A program made the translations under genes and the position numbers. This document shows positions 17,399 to 26,388 of a DNA stretch of 64,000 bases, piece after piece. The notes under the pieces were generated by a model, which worked only from the letters and a program-made list of their open reading frames with translations, had not been told where the DNA came from and did not search any database. The stretch covers positions 100,577 to 164,576 of the forward strand of contig JAODBD010000006.1 in the NCBI GenBank assembly GCA_025463785.1, in the 5' to 3' direction. Position 1 is the first letter of the stretch. Every line of letters starts with the position of its first letter. Origin of the DNA: Glaciihabitans sp. Lineage in GTDB: Bacteria; Actinomycetota; Actinomycetes; Actinomycetales; Microbacteriaceae.

Positions 17399-18634
17399 TC
17401 AGCCGTGATGCTTGTCCTTCCCATGGCCGGGCCCGTGCTTGGGGGGCGGGGGACTCGGGACGGTCTGCGTGGGAATGGGGGTGAAAGTCACCACGGGCGT
17501 CGGGACCAGGCTGCTTCCTACAGCTGGCGTGGTCGGCACGGTAGACGGGTGGATGAGCTGGTTGAACTCGGTACCTCCGAGCACTGCCGCGGTAGTCAGG
17601 ACCGCGGCCGCGACAAGGACGAGCGCCACGATCGGAGCAACACGGCGTGCGCGGCGTCGCTGCACAGCGGCCTCCGCCACGTCGGCTCGCGGCATGAGAA
17701 CAGTTGGTGTGGTCTCGAGAACTCGTGTGGGAGCGAGTCCCTCATCCGACCCATCGACTATGGGAGCAACGGCCTCCCCGGCCAATGATCGCGCAGCCAA
17801 GACGGCGCGCGCCTGCGCGGCGACCTCCGTGGCCGTGGGCCGGGATGTGGGTTCTCTCGCTGTCATCGACAGGAGCAGCGATCGCCATTCGGCGTCGACA
17901 CTTCCGGGTATGGTCGGGTCGCGCACCAGGCGAGCGCTGACGGCTTCCACCATCGTGCCGGGAAATTCACGCGTTCGAGTGAGGGCCTCGAGCAGCACCA
18001 GCCCCAGCGAGTAGATGTCGCTTGGTGCGCCCAGTTCGCCGCCCCGCGCCTGCTCCGGGCTCAGATACGCGGCCGTGCCGATCAGCATCCCGGTCTGGGT
18101 CAGCCTGGTGGAATCGGCAAGATGGGCGATTCCAAAGTCGGCCAGCTTTGCCGAAAACTCGAACCCCGGGATCGGCGAGGGGCCGAGGAGGATGTTCGCT
18201 GGCTTGATGTCGCGGTGGATTATCCCCCTCGCGTGAACGACGCTGAGTGCCTCCGCGATATCCGCGGCCATTTTCCAGCCATCAGCCCAAGGGATCGGGC
18301 CCGCTTCGATTCTGGTGCCGAGATTGGGGCCCTCGACGAATTCCATGACCAGGAAGGTGCGCTCCTCCCCGTCGATCGAAGTCACACCGGCGTCGAACAG
18401 GGTGATGAGCGCGGGGTGGCTCACCGCTGCGAGCAGCCGGATTTCCGCCCGCTCGCGCTCGGCAGAGACGTTATCGTCTGGCGCGGCACTCATGATCTTG
18501 ACGGCGACCACACGGCCAAGTAGTTCATCGTCGGCACGGTAAACGGAGGCCATGCCGCCGACACCGATGGGCGACAGGATGCGATAACGAGAACCTACAA
18601 GATCGCCGGCCCGGTCGTCACGCGGCTCGTTCAC
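17399..18634 (-). CDS. Membrane Ser/Thr protein kinase (PknB-like)
   Basis: 411 residues from the GTG that follows GGAGG by six bases; the track start is 15 codons longer and has no better RBS. Kinase signatures: Gly loop GVGGMASVYRA, catalytic Lys46 (VVAVKIM), HRD loop IIHRDIKPANILL, DFG in LADFGIAH, and SPEQARGG after the activation loop. A single helix (VAPIVALVLVAAAVLTTAAVL) anchors it. There are no PASTA repeats; instead the outside tail is Pro/Thr-rich and ends in a His/Lys/Gly cluster (KHGPGHGKDKHHG). It may sense envelope state. The tail might bind metal, which is inference. Confidence 0.93.
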   Translation of the reverse strand: MNEPRDDRAGDLVGSRYRILSPIGVGGMASVYRADDELLGRVVAVKIMSAAPDDNVSAERERAEIRLLAAVSHPALITLFDAGVTSIDGEERTFLVMEFVEGPNLGTRIEAGPIPWADGWKMAADIAEALSVVHARGIIHRDIKPANILLGPSPIPGFEFSAKLADFGIAHLADSTRLTQTGMLIGTAAYLSPEQARGGELGAPSDIYSLGLVLLEALTRTREFPGTMVEAVSARLVRDPTIPGSVDAEWRSLLLSMTAREPTSRPTATEVAAQARAVLAARSLAGEAVAPIVDGSDEGLAPTRVLETTPTVLMPRADVAEAAVQRRRARRVAPIVALVLVAAAVLTTAAVLGGTEFNQLIHPSTVPTTPAVGSSLVPTPVVTFTPIPTQTVPSPPPPKHGPGHGKDKHHG

Positions 18635-18751
18635 CGAGCACCTCCACATCGCGAGCGCCGGGCACACCCGCCATTCCACACTATGGCAACCGGATACCCA
18701 ATAAGTCCGGCCGGAGCCCCGTCAGGGGAAGATAAGAGCATTCTAAGCAAA

Positions 18752-18768
18752 ACCCCCCTCCTGGGGGT
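18752..18768 (-). terminator. Candidate terminator hairpin
   Basis: ACCCCC and GGGGGT with a five-base loop, followed on the minus strand by TTTT. It lies about 150 bases beyond the MFS stop and upstream of the kinase gene, so it could stop read-through into the kinase. Confidence 0.5.
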
Positions 18769-18873
18769 CGACCAGCCGTGCGGTGCCTCGTAGTGTAGAA
18801 ATATCCACTTGGTGCGGAGCTGACGGGGGTCAGCGAATCGCGAAGCTCATTGAGCCCGAGTGCAAGTCGAAAT

Positions 18874-18904
18874 GGTGTGGGCGAATTCGGGTTTCGCCCA
18901 CACC
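18874..18904. terminator. Strong hairpin terminator after the MFS gene
   Basis: GGTGTGGGCGA pairs perfectly over 11 bases with TCGCCCACACC around a nine-base loop. It begins 15 bases after the stop of the minus-strand MFS gene. Runs of T are short on both sides (TTT on plus, ATTT on minus), so termination strength is inferred from the stem. Confidence 0.7.
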
Positions 18905-18919
18905 TTTCACACACCTTTC

Positions 18920-20371
18920 TTAGCCGACCTCTGCCGGCACCCGAAGCTCTGTCGTTGGCTCAGCAACTCCCGCCGGCTCGAGGCGAACGCGCGACCGCCG
19001 CACCGACGGCACCAGGAATGCTGCGACGAATGCGGCGAGCGAGAAGACTGCGAGCACGGTGAACGCGGTCGTGTACGACGATTCGAGCGGCAGCCCGAGT
19101 GCATCCGTGTGGCTGGTCACGATCGCACTCACTACGGCGGTGCCAATGGCCCCACCGATCGTGCGGATGTTCACGCTCATCCCGCTCGCGGCTCCGGTCT
19201 GGTGCGCTGGCACCCCCTGCACGATGAGGCTCGACATCGCCGAGTAGGCGAGCCCAAGCCCTAACCCAAAGACGCCGGAGGCAACCGCGACCTGCCACGG
19301 CGCCGAGTGCAGGAAGACGAACAGGGTGGCCGCCACCGCGATCGCCGCCGACCCAAAAGCCAGCTGGGACTTGAAGCTCAGGACGGGCGCGATCGGGCCG
19401 CTCACGAATCCGGTAATGGCCATCGTCACGAGCATCGGCAGCAGAAGCAGCCCGGACTCGGTGACGGTCGCCCCGAATCCATAGCCGGTGCTGGCCGGGG
19501 TCTGCGTGAATTGCGGCAGGAATGCGTAGGTTGCGAACATCCCGGCCCCGAAGAGCAGCGCGACCAGGTTGGTGGTCCAGATGGCGGGCAGCCGCATCAT
19601 GCGCATGTCGATCACGGGATTGCTCGAGCGGTACTCGACGAAGATCCAGAGCGCGATCAGGATGGCAGCGAGAGCGAACAAGCCGATCACGAGCGGCGAT
19701 CCCCAGCCCCATTCGTGCGCCTCGCTCAGGGGCAAAAGCAGTGCGACGAGCCAGCCAGCGAGCAGAATTCCACCCAGCCAATTGATGCGACCCCCCGAGC
19801 GCGACGCCGACTCGGGCACGAACACGAAGGCAAGGACCCCGACAATCGCGGTAACGATCATGGGGATCCAGAACAGCCAGCGCCAACCGAGCGCGCCAAC
19901 GATCGGGCCGGCAAGGACAACGCCCAGGCCGCCCCCGACCGCGATGATCGCCGAGATCGCGCCCACCGCAGAGGACACCCGGCGAGCGGGGAAGACGTCA
20001 CGCACGATGCCGAAGGCGAGCGGGAAGATTGCGCCGCCGAGGCCCTGAATCAGCCGCGCAACGATGAGCACACCGAGGGATGGGGCGAGGGCTGCGATCA
20101 AATTGCCGAGCACGATGGCGCTGAGCGCGATGAGGAAGGTCCGACGCTTCCCGACCATGTCGCCGACTCGACCGAGAAGGGGCGTCGCGATGGCCGCCGA
20201 GAGCAGCCACGCGGTGATGACCCAGGTGACGGCCGATTGGGTCGTTCCGAGGTCGTGTTGGATGGTCGGTAGAACGGGGTTGAGCAGCGATTGCAGGAGG
20301 GAGAATGACGCGGCGGCGGCGGCAAGCACCGCGAACGTAATGCCGGGCCTGGTACGGCTGAGGGATGACAT
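18920..20371 (-). CDS. MFS drug exporter, DHA2-like
   Basis: 483 residues from the ATG giving MSSLSRTRPG, preceded by AAAGGA; the longer track start adds a non-hydrophobic extension and is rejected. About 14 helices. Conserved DHA2 features include LNPVLPTIQHDLGTTQSAVTW, the loop LLGRVGDMVGKRRTFL, and ARLIQGLGGAIFPLAFGIVRD. The end is a basic/proline tail. A TetR gene is divergent with a shared operator, so this is most likely a repressible multidrug or metabolite efflux pump. Confidence 0.95.
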   Translation of the reverse strand: MSSLSRTRPGITFAVLAAAAASFSLLQSLLNPVLPTIQHDLGTTQSAVTWVITAWLLSAAIATPLLGRVGDMVGKRRTFLIALSAIVLGNLIAALAPSLGVLIVARLIQGLGGAIFPLAFGIVRDVFPARRVSSAVGAISAIIAVGGGLGVVLAGPIVGALGWRWLFWIPMIVTAIVGVLAFVFVPESASRSGGRINWLGGILLAGWLVALLLPLSEAHEWGWGSPLVIGLFALAAILIALWIFVEYRSSNPVIDMRMMRLPAIWTTNLVALLFGAGMFATYAFLPQFTQTPASTGYGFGATVTESGLLLLPMLVTMAITGFVSGPIAPVLSFKSQLAFGSAAIAVAATLFVFLHSAPWQVAVASGVFGLGLGLAYSAMSSLIVQGVPAHQTGAASGMSVNIRTIGGAIGTAVVSAIVTSHTDALGLPLESSYTTAFTVLAVFSLAAFVAAFLVPSVRRSRVRLEPAGVAEPTTELRVPAEVG

Positions 20372-20426
20372 GATGTCCTTTCGAACGCGCAGCACCATCC
20401 ACCAGCCGAATGGCAGGTGGTAGAGT

Positions 20427-20462
20427 GGAGGGGTACCTCCGATTATACGGAGGGGTGCCTCC
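20427..20462. promoter_or_regulatory. TetR operator overlapping the MFS promoter
   Basis: Two copies of GGAGGGGTRCCTCC (20427-20440 and 20449-20462) bracket a perfect palindrome CCTCCG-ATTATA-CGGAGG (20436-20453). On the minus strand the palindrome's centre is a consensus -10 TATAAT, with TTGCGA as a -35 18 bases upstream. A dimeric TetR bound here would block the MFS promoter directly; the divergent tetR gene lies 25 bases downstream on the plus strand. Confidence 0.75.
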
Positions 20463-20487
20463 AGTTCGCAAGCCCGGGAGTTGATGG

Positions 20488-21084
20488 ATGCCTGACGCAC
20501 CTCGCGGCACAGCCGCTCCACGTGCATCCGTCGCGGCCCCACGGCCCCAGCGAGCGGATGCCCGCCGCAACTTCGAAGCCGTCCTCGCGGCCGCCAGCGG
20601 CGCATTCGCCGAGAACGGTCCCAATGCCTCACTGGAAGAGATCGCGCGCCGAGCCGGAGTGGGGATCGGCACGCTCTACCGCCACTTTCCAACCCGGTCC
20701 GACCTAATCAATGCCCTCTACGTGGAGGAGGTCGAAGACCTCTGCCGCACCGCAGAAGACCTCTACGACCTGCCCCCGTGGGACGCGCTCCTGATCTGGC
20801 TGCGCAGCTTCGTCGAATACTGCGCACGAAAGCGGGCTCTGGTAGAGGGGCTCAATCGCGACTCCGACCTGTTCAAGAATGCTCGGGATGCCATGTACGG
20901 CACGAGCGCGCCGCTCCTGGCCCGGGCACAGCAGGCTGGCGAAGCACGCACCGATGTCGAAATCGACGATGTCATGCACCTGGTCACGGGCCTGATGTCG
21001 GTCGCTTACCGCACTGACGAGCAGCGCGAACGCGTGCTGACTATCGCGCTGGACGGCGTCCGCGCCATACGATCCACCCAATAG
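20488..21084 (+). CDS. TetR-family regulator, divergent from MFS exporter
   Basis: 198 residues. The HTH is ARRNFEAVLAAASGAFAENG, then SLEEIARRAGVGIGTLYRHF, the classic TetR recognition helix. The ligand domain is all-helical (LLIWLRSFVEYCARKRALVEGL). An SD-like GGGAG precedes the ATG by three bases. Position and operator indicate repression of the neighbouring MFS exporter and probably of itself. Confidence 0.94.
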   Translation: MPDAPRGTAAPRASVAAPRPQRADARRNFEAVLAAASGAFAENGPNASLEEIARRAGVGIGTLYRHFPTRSDLINALYVEEVEDLCRTAEDLYDLPPWDALLIWLRSFVEYCARKRALVEGLNRDSDLFKNARDAMYGTSAPLLARAQQAGEARTDVEIDDVMHLVTGLMSVAYRTDEQRERVLTIALDGVRAIRSTQ

Positions 21085-21106
21085 TGACGACCGCGACAGA
21101 GGCGGG

Positions 21107-21916
21107 TCAGCTCACGTCGGCCGCATGATCGGGCACGTACTTGAACAGCTCCCGCGGCGGGCGGTCGTAGTCGTCCGCGCCCGGTCGATCCGGAATCGTG
21201 ACCTCGTCCGGGTCAAGGTGCTCGTACGGAACCTGCGACAACAGGTGGCTGATGGTATTGATCCGGGATGCTCGTTTGTCGTCGCTCTCGACCGTCCACC
21301 ACGGCGCGTGCTGCGTGTCCGTGTGCTCGAACATGGCATCCTTGGCGCGCGAGTAGTCCTCCCATTTCGTGATTGACAGCAGATCCGTTTCGGAGAGCTT
21401 CCATCGGCGCATCGGGTCTTTGAGGCGCGACCTGAACCGCTTCTCCTGCTCTTTGTCGGAGACAGAAAACCAATACTTGACCAGGATGATGCCGTCATCA
21501 ACCAGCATCCGTTCGAGCACCGGCGTCTGCTCCAAAAACCGCTCGTACTCTTCTTGCGTGCAGTACCCGAGGACGTGTTCGACGCCGGCCCTGTTGTACC
21601 AGGAGCGGTCCATCAGGACGATCTCACCGGCGGTCGGAAGGCGCTCGACATACCGCTGGTAGTACCACTGGCCGCGCTCGCTCTCGCTGGGCTTCGGGAG
21701 AGCGACCGCGCGAGCCGAACGCGGGTTGAGGTACTGCATGATGCGCTTGATCGAGCCGCCCTTGCCTGCTGCATCGCGGCCCTCGAAGATGACGAGGACT
21801 CGCGCACCGGTTGCGTTGATCCACCGCTGCATGGTGACCAGCTCGACCTGGAGTCGCTCCAACTCGGCCTCGTAGCTCTCTTTCGGCATCCGGGCGGCGT
21901 TCGACTTCCTTGCCAT
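21107..21916 (-). CDS. ppk2: Polyphosphate kinase 2 (PPK2)
   Basis: 269 residues; transfers phosphate between polyphosphate and nucleotides. Walker A-like FEGRDAAGKGG (about residues 45-54) and the Walker B/lid region LMDRSWYNRAGVEHVLG are intact, as are FLEQTPVLERMLVDDGI and YWFSVSDKEQEKRFRSR. It has the single-domain length of class I PPK2 proteins, which mostly make NTP from NDP. It follows the lipid kinase gene by five bases, so the two probably share a transcript. Confidence 0.95.
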   Translation of the reverse strand: MARKSNAARMPKESYEAELERLQVELVTMQRWINATGARVLVIFEGRDAAGKGGSIKRIMQYLNPRSARAVALPKPSESERGQWYYQRYVERLPTAGEIVLMDRSWYNRAGVEHVLGYCTQEEYERFLEQTPVLERMLVDDGIILVKYWFSVSDKEQEKRFRSRLKDPMRRWKLSETDLLSITKWEDYSRAKDAMFEHTDTQHAPWWTVESDDKRASRINTISHLLSQVPYEHLDPDEVTIPDRPGADDYDRPPRELFKYVPDHAADVS

Positions 21917-21921
21917 TGCGC

Positions 21922-22941
21922 TCAGGCCTTCCCGGTCGTTTCAGCTGGCATCCTGACCTTCAGCGCACCGGCGTCGATCTTGGCCTTGAGGGCGACCGCC
22001 CTGCCGAAGCCGTCGCCGTCGAGCTCGATTTCTTCGGCCCTCGAGAACCTTGCCGTGATGGATGCTGCGGTGTCGTACTGCAGAGCGCGAACCTCCTTGA
22101 CCTCACCCATGACCTTGCGCCCGATGCGTGTGCGCCGGATGACGCCGTTCTCCCACGCCACTCGTACCCAGATCTGAATCCAGCCGAAAAATCCGTTCGG
22201 TCGCAGGAAGACGACATCGAACACACCGTCGTCCACCACGGCGTCCGGAAGCAGAAGCATGTTTGCCGGGAGCGACCCACAGTTGCCGACGATCAGTGTG
22301 TGCGCGCGAATGCGTCGCGTCGGCCCCTCGTCAAATCGGTACCGGAGGTTCAACTGGTTGCTATCTCGCAGCGCCTTGGAGATTGCGTGAACATAAGCCA
22401 GCCATCCCACGTGCTTCTTAAGGGTCGGATTGGTGTTGGCCACCATCTTGGCGTCGATGCCAAGCCCCGCCATCACGAGGAAGGCGTGCTCGTCGCGCGT
22501 GCCGTCCTCTCGCTCAATGTCGATGACGCCCAGATCGATCTCTCGGTCGATTCCGGTGAACGCAGAGTGGATGGAGTGATCGAGGTCATTGAGTGTCAAC
22601 TCCAGATTTCGCGCAAGCAGGTTACCTGTGCCCGACGGCAGGAGCGCGATCGGGATGCCCGTGCCGCGGAGCGACTCGGCCACCGCCCGGACTGTGCCAT
22701 CCCCGCCAGCGGCGATCACAACATCCACGCCATGGTCGACCGCCTGGCGAGTCACACCTTCGCCCGGATCCTCTTCCGACGTTTCCAGCCAGAGCGACCC
22801 CGACCATCCGTTGGCCGACTCCTCCGCGGCAACGCTTGCGCGAATCGCATCGAGGTCGACCTTGATCGGGTTGTATACGACCGCGGCGACCTGAGTTTTG
22901 GTGGAGGTGGTTTTCGTGGCGGGATCGGTCATGACCCTCAC
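21922..22941 (-). CDS. Diacylglycerol kinase / YegS-like lipid kinase
   Basis: 339 residues from a GTG; the ATG three codons later (MTDPAT) is an alternative. The catalytic domain motif VVIAAGGDGTVRAVAESL and the nucleotide-binding IALLPSGTGNLLARNL are both complete. The C-terminal part has the double beta-sandwich typical of DgkB/YegS/sphingosine-kinase proteins (LRYRFDEGPTRRIRAHTLIVGN). It phosphorylates diacylglycerol or another membrane lipid. It lies immediately upstream of ppk2. Confidence 0.93.
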   Translation of the reverse strand: MRVMTDPATKTTSTKTQVAAVVYNPIKVDLDAIRASVAAEESANGWSGSLWLETSEEDPGEGVTRQAVDHGVDVVIAAGGDGTVRAVAESLRGTGIPIALLPSGTGNLLARNLELTLNDLDHSIHSAFTGIDREIDLGVIDIEREDGTRDEHAFLVMAGLGIDAKMVANTNPTLKKHVGWLAYVHAISKALRDSNQLNLRYRFDEGPTRRIRAHTLIVGNCGSLPANMLLLPDAVVDDGVFDVVFLRPNGFFGWIQIWVRVAWENGVIRRTRIGRKVMGEVKEVRALQYDTAASITARFSRAEEIELDGDGFGRAVALKAKIDAGALKVRMPAETTGKA

Positions 22942-23054
22942 CCTAGGATGACCCGGCAGCCGGTGCCTCCCCCTTGACTACGGCTCCTTTTACACCCTTG
23001 GCGGGTCGAAGCGCCAGCGTCGGGCGGGGCATGGTGCAGGGGAAATGCGCTGGA

Positions 23055-23060
23055 TACACT
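23055..23060 (+). promoter_or_regulatory. -10 element of a probable leaderless promoter (DUF1206 gene)
   Basis: TACACT ends seven bases before the GTG start. No Shine-Dalgarno sequence lies between. Confidence 0.45.
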
Positions 23061-23067
23061 GGGGCGC

Positions 23068-23874
23068 GTGAACAGCAATGGAGCTAAAATCGCCGCTCAA
23101 AAGGCCCGAAACAACCCAGCGCTCAGGTTTCTCGCCCGACTCGGATACGCCGTCAGCGGGGTGCTTCACGCGCTGATCGGTTTCATCGCGATCGGCGTCG
23201 CGACCGGCGCCGGCCACAAGGAGGCCGACCAGAGTGGCGCGCTCGGCCAGCTCGCCGCAACCCCGGGAGGCGTGTTCCTCCTGTGGGCCATGGTTGTCGG
23301 GCTCACGGCCCTCGGCCTCTGGCTCCTGGTGAGCGCATTCCTGTTCTCGGGGAGTGCCAAAAATCGAGTCGTCAGCTTTATCACCGACTTCGTGAAAGGC
23401 ATTGTCTATCTGGTGCTCGCCTATACCGCGCTGACCTTCGCGCGCGGCGGGTCATCCAACAGCGCGCACGCCACAAGCCACACACGCACCCAGCTCCTGT
23501 CATCCCCCGGCGGGGTGTTCCTGGTCGTCCTCATCGGACTCGTCATCCTCGCCGTTGGCATCTACCTGTTCGTGAAAGGTGTGACCAAGCGGTTTACGCG
23601 AGACCTGACGATCCCGGCGGGCACGGTCGGTCGGGTGACGCGAGCTCTCGGCGTCTTCGGGTACGTCGCCAAGGGCATCGCCCTCGCTGTCGTCGGGATC
23701 CTCTTCGCGGTTGCCGCTTTCAAGGTCGACCCCGGCAAGGCGAACGGACTGGATGGTGCGCTGAAGACGTTGGCGACACTGCCGTTCGGGACGGTCATCC
23801 TGATCGTCATAGCCGCCGGCTTCATCGCATACGGCATCTACAGTTTCGTGCGCGCCCGCTTCGCTCACCTTTGA
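23068..23874 (+). CDS. DUF1206 membrane protein
   Basis: 268 residues with three tandem DUF1206 units of two helices each: FLARLGYAVSGVLHALIGFIAIGVA, FVKGIVYLVLAYTALTFARGG, and ALGVFGYVAKGIALAVVGILFAVAAF, each followed by a GGVFLL or GTVILI helix. This is the usual six-helix, three-repeat architecture in actinobacteria. Function is not established for the family. It starts with GTG and is probably leaderless. Confidence 0.93.
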   Translation: MNSNGAKIAAQKARNNPALRFLARLGYAVSGVLHALIGFIAIGVATGAGHKEADQSGALGQLAATPGGVFLLWAMVVGLTALGLWLLVSAFLFSGSAKNRVVSFITDFVKGIVYLVLAYTALTFARGGSSNSAHATSHTRTQLLSSPGGVFLVVLIGLVILAVGIYLFVKGVTKRFTRDLTIPAGTVGRVTRALGVFGYVAKGIALAVVGILFAVAAFKVDPGKANGLDGALKTLATLPFGTVILIVIAAGFIAYGIYSFVRARFAHL

Positions 23875-23896
23875 CGAACTCGCGTTAGCCCAGGCG

Positions 23897-24637
23897 CTAA
23901 GTGTGGCCCGGCACTCTGACCGTGCGACGCGTGTCGAGCGCGATCACTGCGCCCAGGATGACCAGCGAAAGTGCCATCGATCCGAGCGCGTCGGTCGCCC
24001 AGTGATACCCGAGGTAGACCCGGCTGAACGCCGCCGCAAAGATCAGGATCGCGGCCACGACAAAGGCAAGGACCGCCGTGCGCGTGCTCTTTCGCCGCGA
24101 ATAGACGAGGTAGGTCAGGATCAACAGGAAGTCGCAGGCGCCGAGCACGTGGCCAGACGGGAACGAAAAGGTCGAGTCGGTGCCGAACAGCATCAGGTTC
24201 GAGGGCGGTCGATGCCTGCCAACCAGACGCGTGACGATCTGGACGATGATGACGCCCGTGAGGGTTCCGCCGGCGAGCAGGAGCGGTCGCCAGGCGTGCT
24301 TGGCAGCAATGGTCCACGCCACAATGACAACCAGGATGATGATGGGCAGACCGATCGGGCCGAAAACAATTGCGAGCACGATCATCGCCGTCGTCAGTGA
24401 CGGTGTTCGGATGCTGTCGATCCAGTGCTCGATCGGCGCATCGATGGTCGAAAGGTCGTCGTGCTGGAGGACGTTTGTCAGGATGACGACAAAAAAGACC
24501 GCCCCCACCACTGCCAACGCGCCAGCCCAAATGTAGAGATTCCTTCGCGCTGCCGCGGGCAGGGGCCTCACCTGGACCACAAATTTCTCGTGCAGGGCAC
24601 GCAGCCTGCCCGATCGCCGCTGGGGTGTCGTCGTCAT
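23897..24637 (-). CDS. PAP2-family phosphatase
   Basis: 246 residues from the ATG giving MTTTPQRR, which has GAGGA five bases upstream; the track start is 13 codons longer without RBS. Six helices. The three PAP2 active-site motifs are present: RLVGRHRPP (motif 1), SFPSGH (motif 2) and SRVYLGYHWATD (motif 3). It probably dephosphorylates a membrane lipid phosphate such as phosphatidate or undecaprenyl pyrophosphate. It is convergent with the DUF1206 gene. Confidence 0.94.
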   Translation of the reverse strand: MTTTPQRRSGRLRALHEKFVVQVRPLPAAARRNLYIWAGALAVVGAVFFVVILTNVLQHDDLSTIDAPIEHWIDSIRTPSLTTAMIVLAIVFGPIGLPIIILVVIVAWTIAAKHAWRPLLLAGGTLTGVIIVQIVTRLVGRHRPPSNLMLFGTDSTFSFPSGHVLGACDFLLILTYLVYSRRKSTRTAVLAFVVAAILIFAAAFSRVYLGYHWATDALGSMALSLVILGAVIALDTRRTVRVPGHT

Positions 24638-24758
24638 CGATTCCTCATCACCTGGGGTGGATATTCTCCAAAACATCGTGACACCGGCCTCCCGTCGAGA
24701 TCACGGCCTTGCCAACCGGTGGCTGTCGGTACTAGGGCATCTCGCGGGATGATGAACC

Positions 24759-25769
24759 ATGGACCCGATCGAAGCGCTCAATGAGATTGCGTACCTTCTG
24801 GAGCGCTCGCTGGCATCCGGTTTCAAGACGAAAGCGTTTCGGACGGCGGCGAAGGTGCTCGCCGGCATCCCTGCGGACAGGCGCGTCTCGTTGGTTGCGA
24901 ACGGTGAACTGGCCAGGACCAAGGGCATCGGCGGCACGACCTACGAGGTCATCACGCAGGCACTCGATGGCGTTGTCCCCGACTATCTGGCCGATCTGCG
25001 TGCCAGGGACAAGCCGCTCACCGCCGGCGGTAAGGCACTCCGCAAGCAGTTGCGCGGCGACCTGCACAGTCACAGCGATTGGTCTGACGGCACGACATCC
25101 ATCGAGTCCATGGCCGATACGGCACGCTGGCTCGGACACGAGTATCTCGTGCTGACCGACCACTCGCCGCACCTGAAGGTCGCGAATGGACTGACCTCGG
25201 AGCGCCTTCGCAAGCAGCTGGATGTCGTTGCCGAACTGAACGAAGGCTACGAGGGTTTTCGGCTCCTGAGCGGTATTGAGGTCGACATCCTTGACGATGG
25301 CGCACTCGACCAGACTCCCCCGATGCTGGACCGGCTGGATGTGGTCGTCGCGAGCGTTCACTCGAAACTACGCATGGAATCCGCAGAAATGACCGAACGG
25401 ATGCTCGCCGCCATCGCCGACCCCCACACCAACGTTCTCGGCCACTGCACCGGCCGACTGGTTGAGGGCTCACGGGGAACCCGACCGCCCTCGACGTTCG
25501 ATGCCAGGGCGGTCTTCGCTGCCTGCGCGGCGAACTCGGTTGCGGTGGAGATCAACTCGCGACCCGAGCGACGCGACCCACCCGGCCCGTTGATCAACCT
25601 TGCACTGGATGCTGGATGCCTGTTCAGCATCGACAGCGACGCGCACGCCCCCGGGCACCTCGGGTTTCTCGACTACGGCGCCGCCCGCGCTGAGGCGCAC
25701 GGGATTCCGGTCGAGCGGATTGTCACGAGCTGGCCGCATGATCGGCTGCTCGACTGGGCGCGCGGGTAG
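24759..25769 (+). CDS. PHP-domain phosphoesterase with Pol X-like N-terminus
   Basis: 336 residues. The first 90 form a helix-hairpin-helix-like domain (EIAYLLERSLASGFKTKAFR) as in family X DNA polymerases, and the rest is a metal-dependent PHP domain: DLHSHSDWSDG, VLTDHSPH, LSGIEVDIL, VASVHSK, LGHCTGR and SIDSDAHAP. All metal ligands appear present. The polymerase core itself is absent. This architecture is common in actinobacteria; the substrate is unknown, with histidinol-phosphatase-like or DNA 3'-end processing as options. Confidence 0.92.
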   Translation: MDPIEALNEIAYLLERSLASGFKTKAFRTAAKVLAGIPADRRVSLVANGELARTKGIGGTTYEVITQALDGVVPDYLADLRARDKPLTAGGKALRKQLRGDLHSHSDWSDGTTSIESMADTARWLGHEYLVLTDHSPHLKVANGLTSERLRKQLDVVAELNEGYEGFRLLSGIEVDILDDGALDQTPPMLDRLDVVVASVHSKLRMESAEMTERMLAAIADPHTNVLGHCTGRLVEGSRGTRPPSTFDARAVFAACAANSVAVEINSRPERRDPPGPLINLALDAGCLFSIDSDAHAPGHLGFLDYGAARAEAHGIPVERIVTSWPHDRLLDWARG

Positions 25770-25875
25770 GCAGCGATGTGTGGAGTGCCCGGGGAACAGG
25801 GTGGAACGACATGGCGTTGAATAGAAGTGAACGACCCGCTGCAGCCAGCAGCGACGACCAAAGAGGAGAAACACA

Positions 25876-26388
25876 ATGAGCACAGAGACTGCAATTCTTG
25901 CCGGCGGATGCTTTTGGGGAGCGCAGCAGTTGCTGCGCCGACGGCCGGGAGTAATTTCGACCCGGGTCGGATACTCGGGGGGCGAAGTCGCGAACGCGAC
26001 CTACTACAACCATGGCAACCACGCAGAATCCGTTGAGATCGTGTTCGACCCGTCGCAGATCTCCTTCCGAGACCTGCTGGAGTTCTTCTTCCAGATTCAC
26101 GATCCGTCGACGCAGGACCGCCAGGGCAACGACGTCGGTGCCAGCTACCGGTCGGCGATCTTCTACACGAACGAGGAGCAGAAGCGCGTCGCCCTCGAGA
26201 CCATCGCGGATGTCGACGCGTCAGGGCTGTGGCCGGGCAAGGTCGTCACCGAGGTGACAGCGGCTGGCCCGTTCTGGGAGGCCGAAGAGGAGCACCAGGA
26301 CTACCTCGAGAAGGATCCGCACGGCTATACCTGCCACTACGTACGCCCGGGATGGAAGCTCCCGCATCGCGAGCAGGCCGGGGTCTAA
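25876..26388 (+). CDS. msrA: Peptide-methionine (S)-S-oxide reductase MsrA
   Basis: 170 residues; reduces methionine-S-sulfoxide in proteins. The active-site motif GGCFWGAQ gives nucleophile Cys12. The conserved [23 protein letters not shown] and [18 protein letters not shown] blocks follow. The only other cysteine is in [10 protein letters not shown] near the end, a possible resolving Cys. AAAGGAG lies 9-10 bases upstream of the ATG. Confidence 0.97.
   Translation: MSTETAILAGGCFWGAQQLLRRRPGVISTRVGYSGGEVANATYYNHGNHAESVEIVFDPSQISFRDLLEFFFQIHDPSTQDRQGNDVGASYRSAIFYTNEEQKRVALETIADVDASGLWPGKVVTEVTAAGPFWEAEEEHQDYLEKDPHGYTCHYVRPGWKLPHREQAGV

Noticed and set aside
19307-20272. 321-residue plus-strand ORF
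   Set aside because: Antisense shadow of the DHA2-like MFS gene; same charged low-complexity look.
23880-23900. TTAGC/GCTAA inverted pair between DUF1206 and PAP2 genes as terminator
   Set aside because: Only five paired bases and no T-run.
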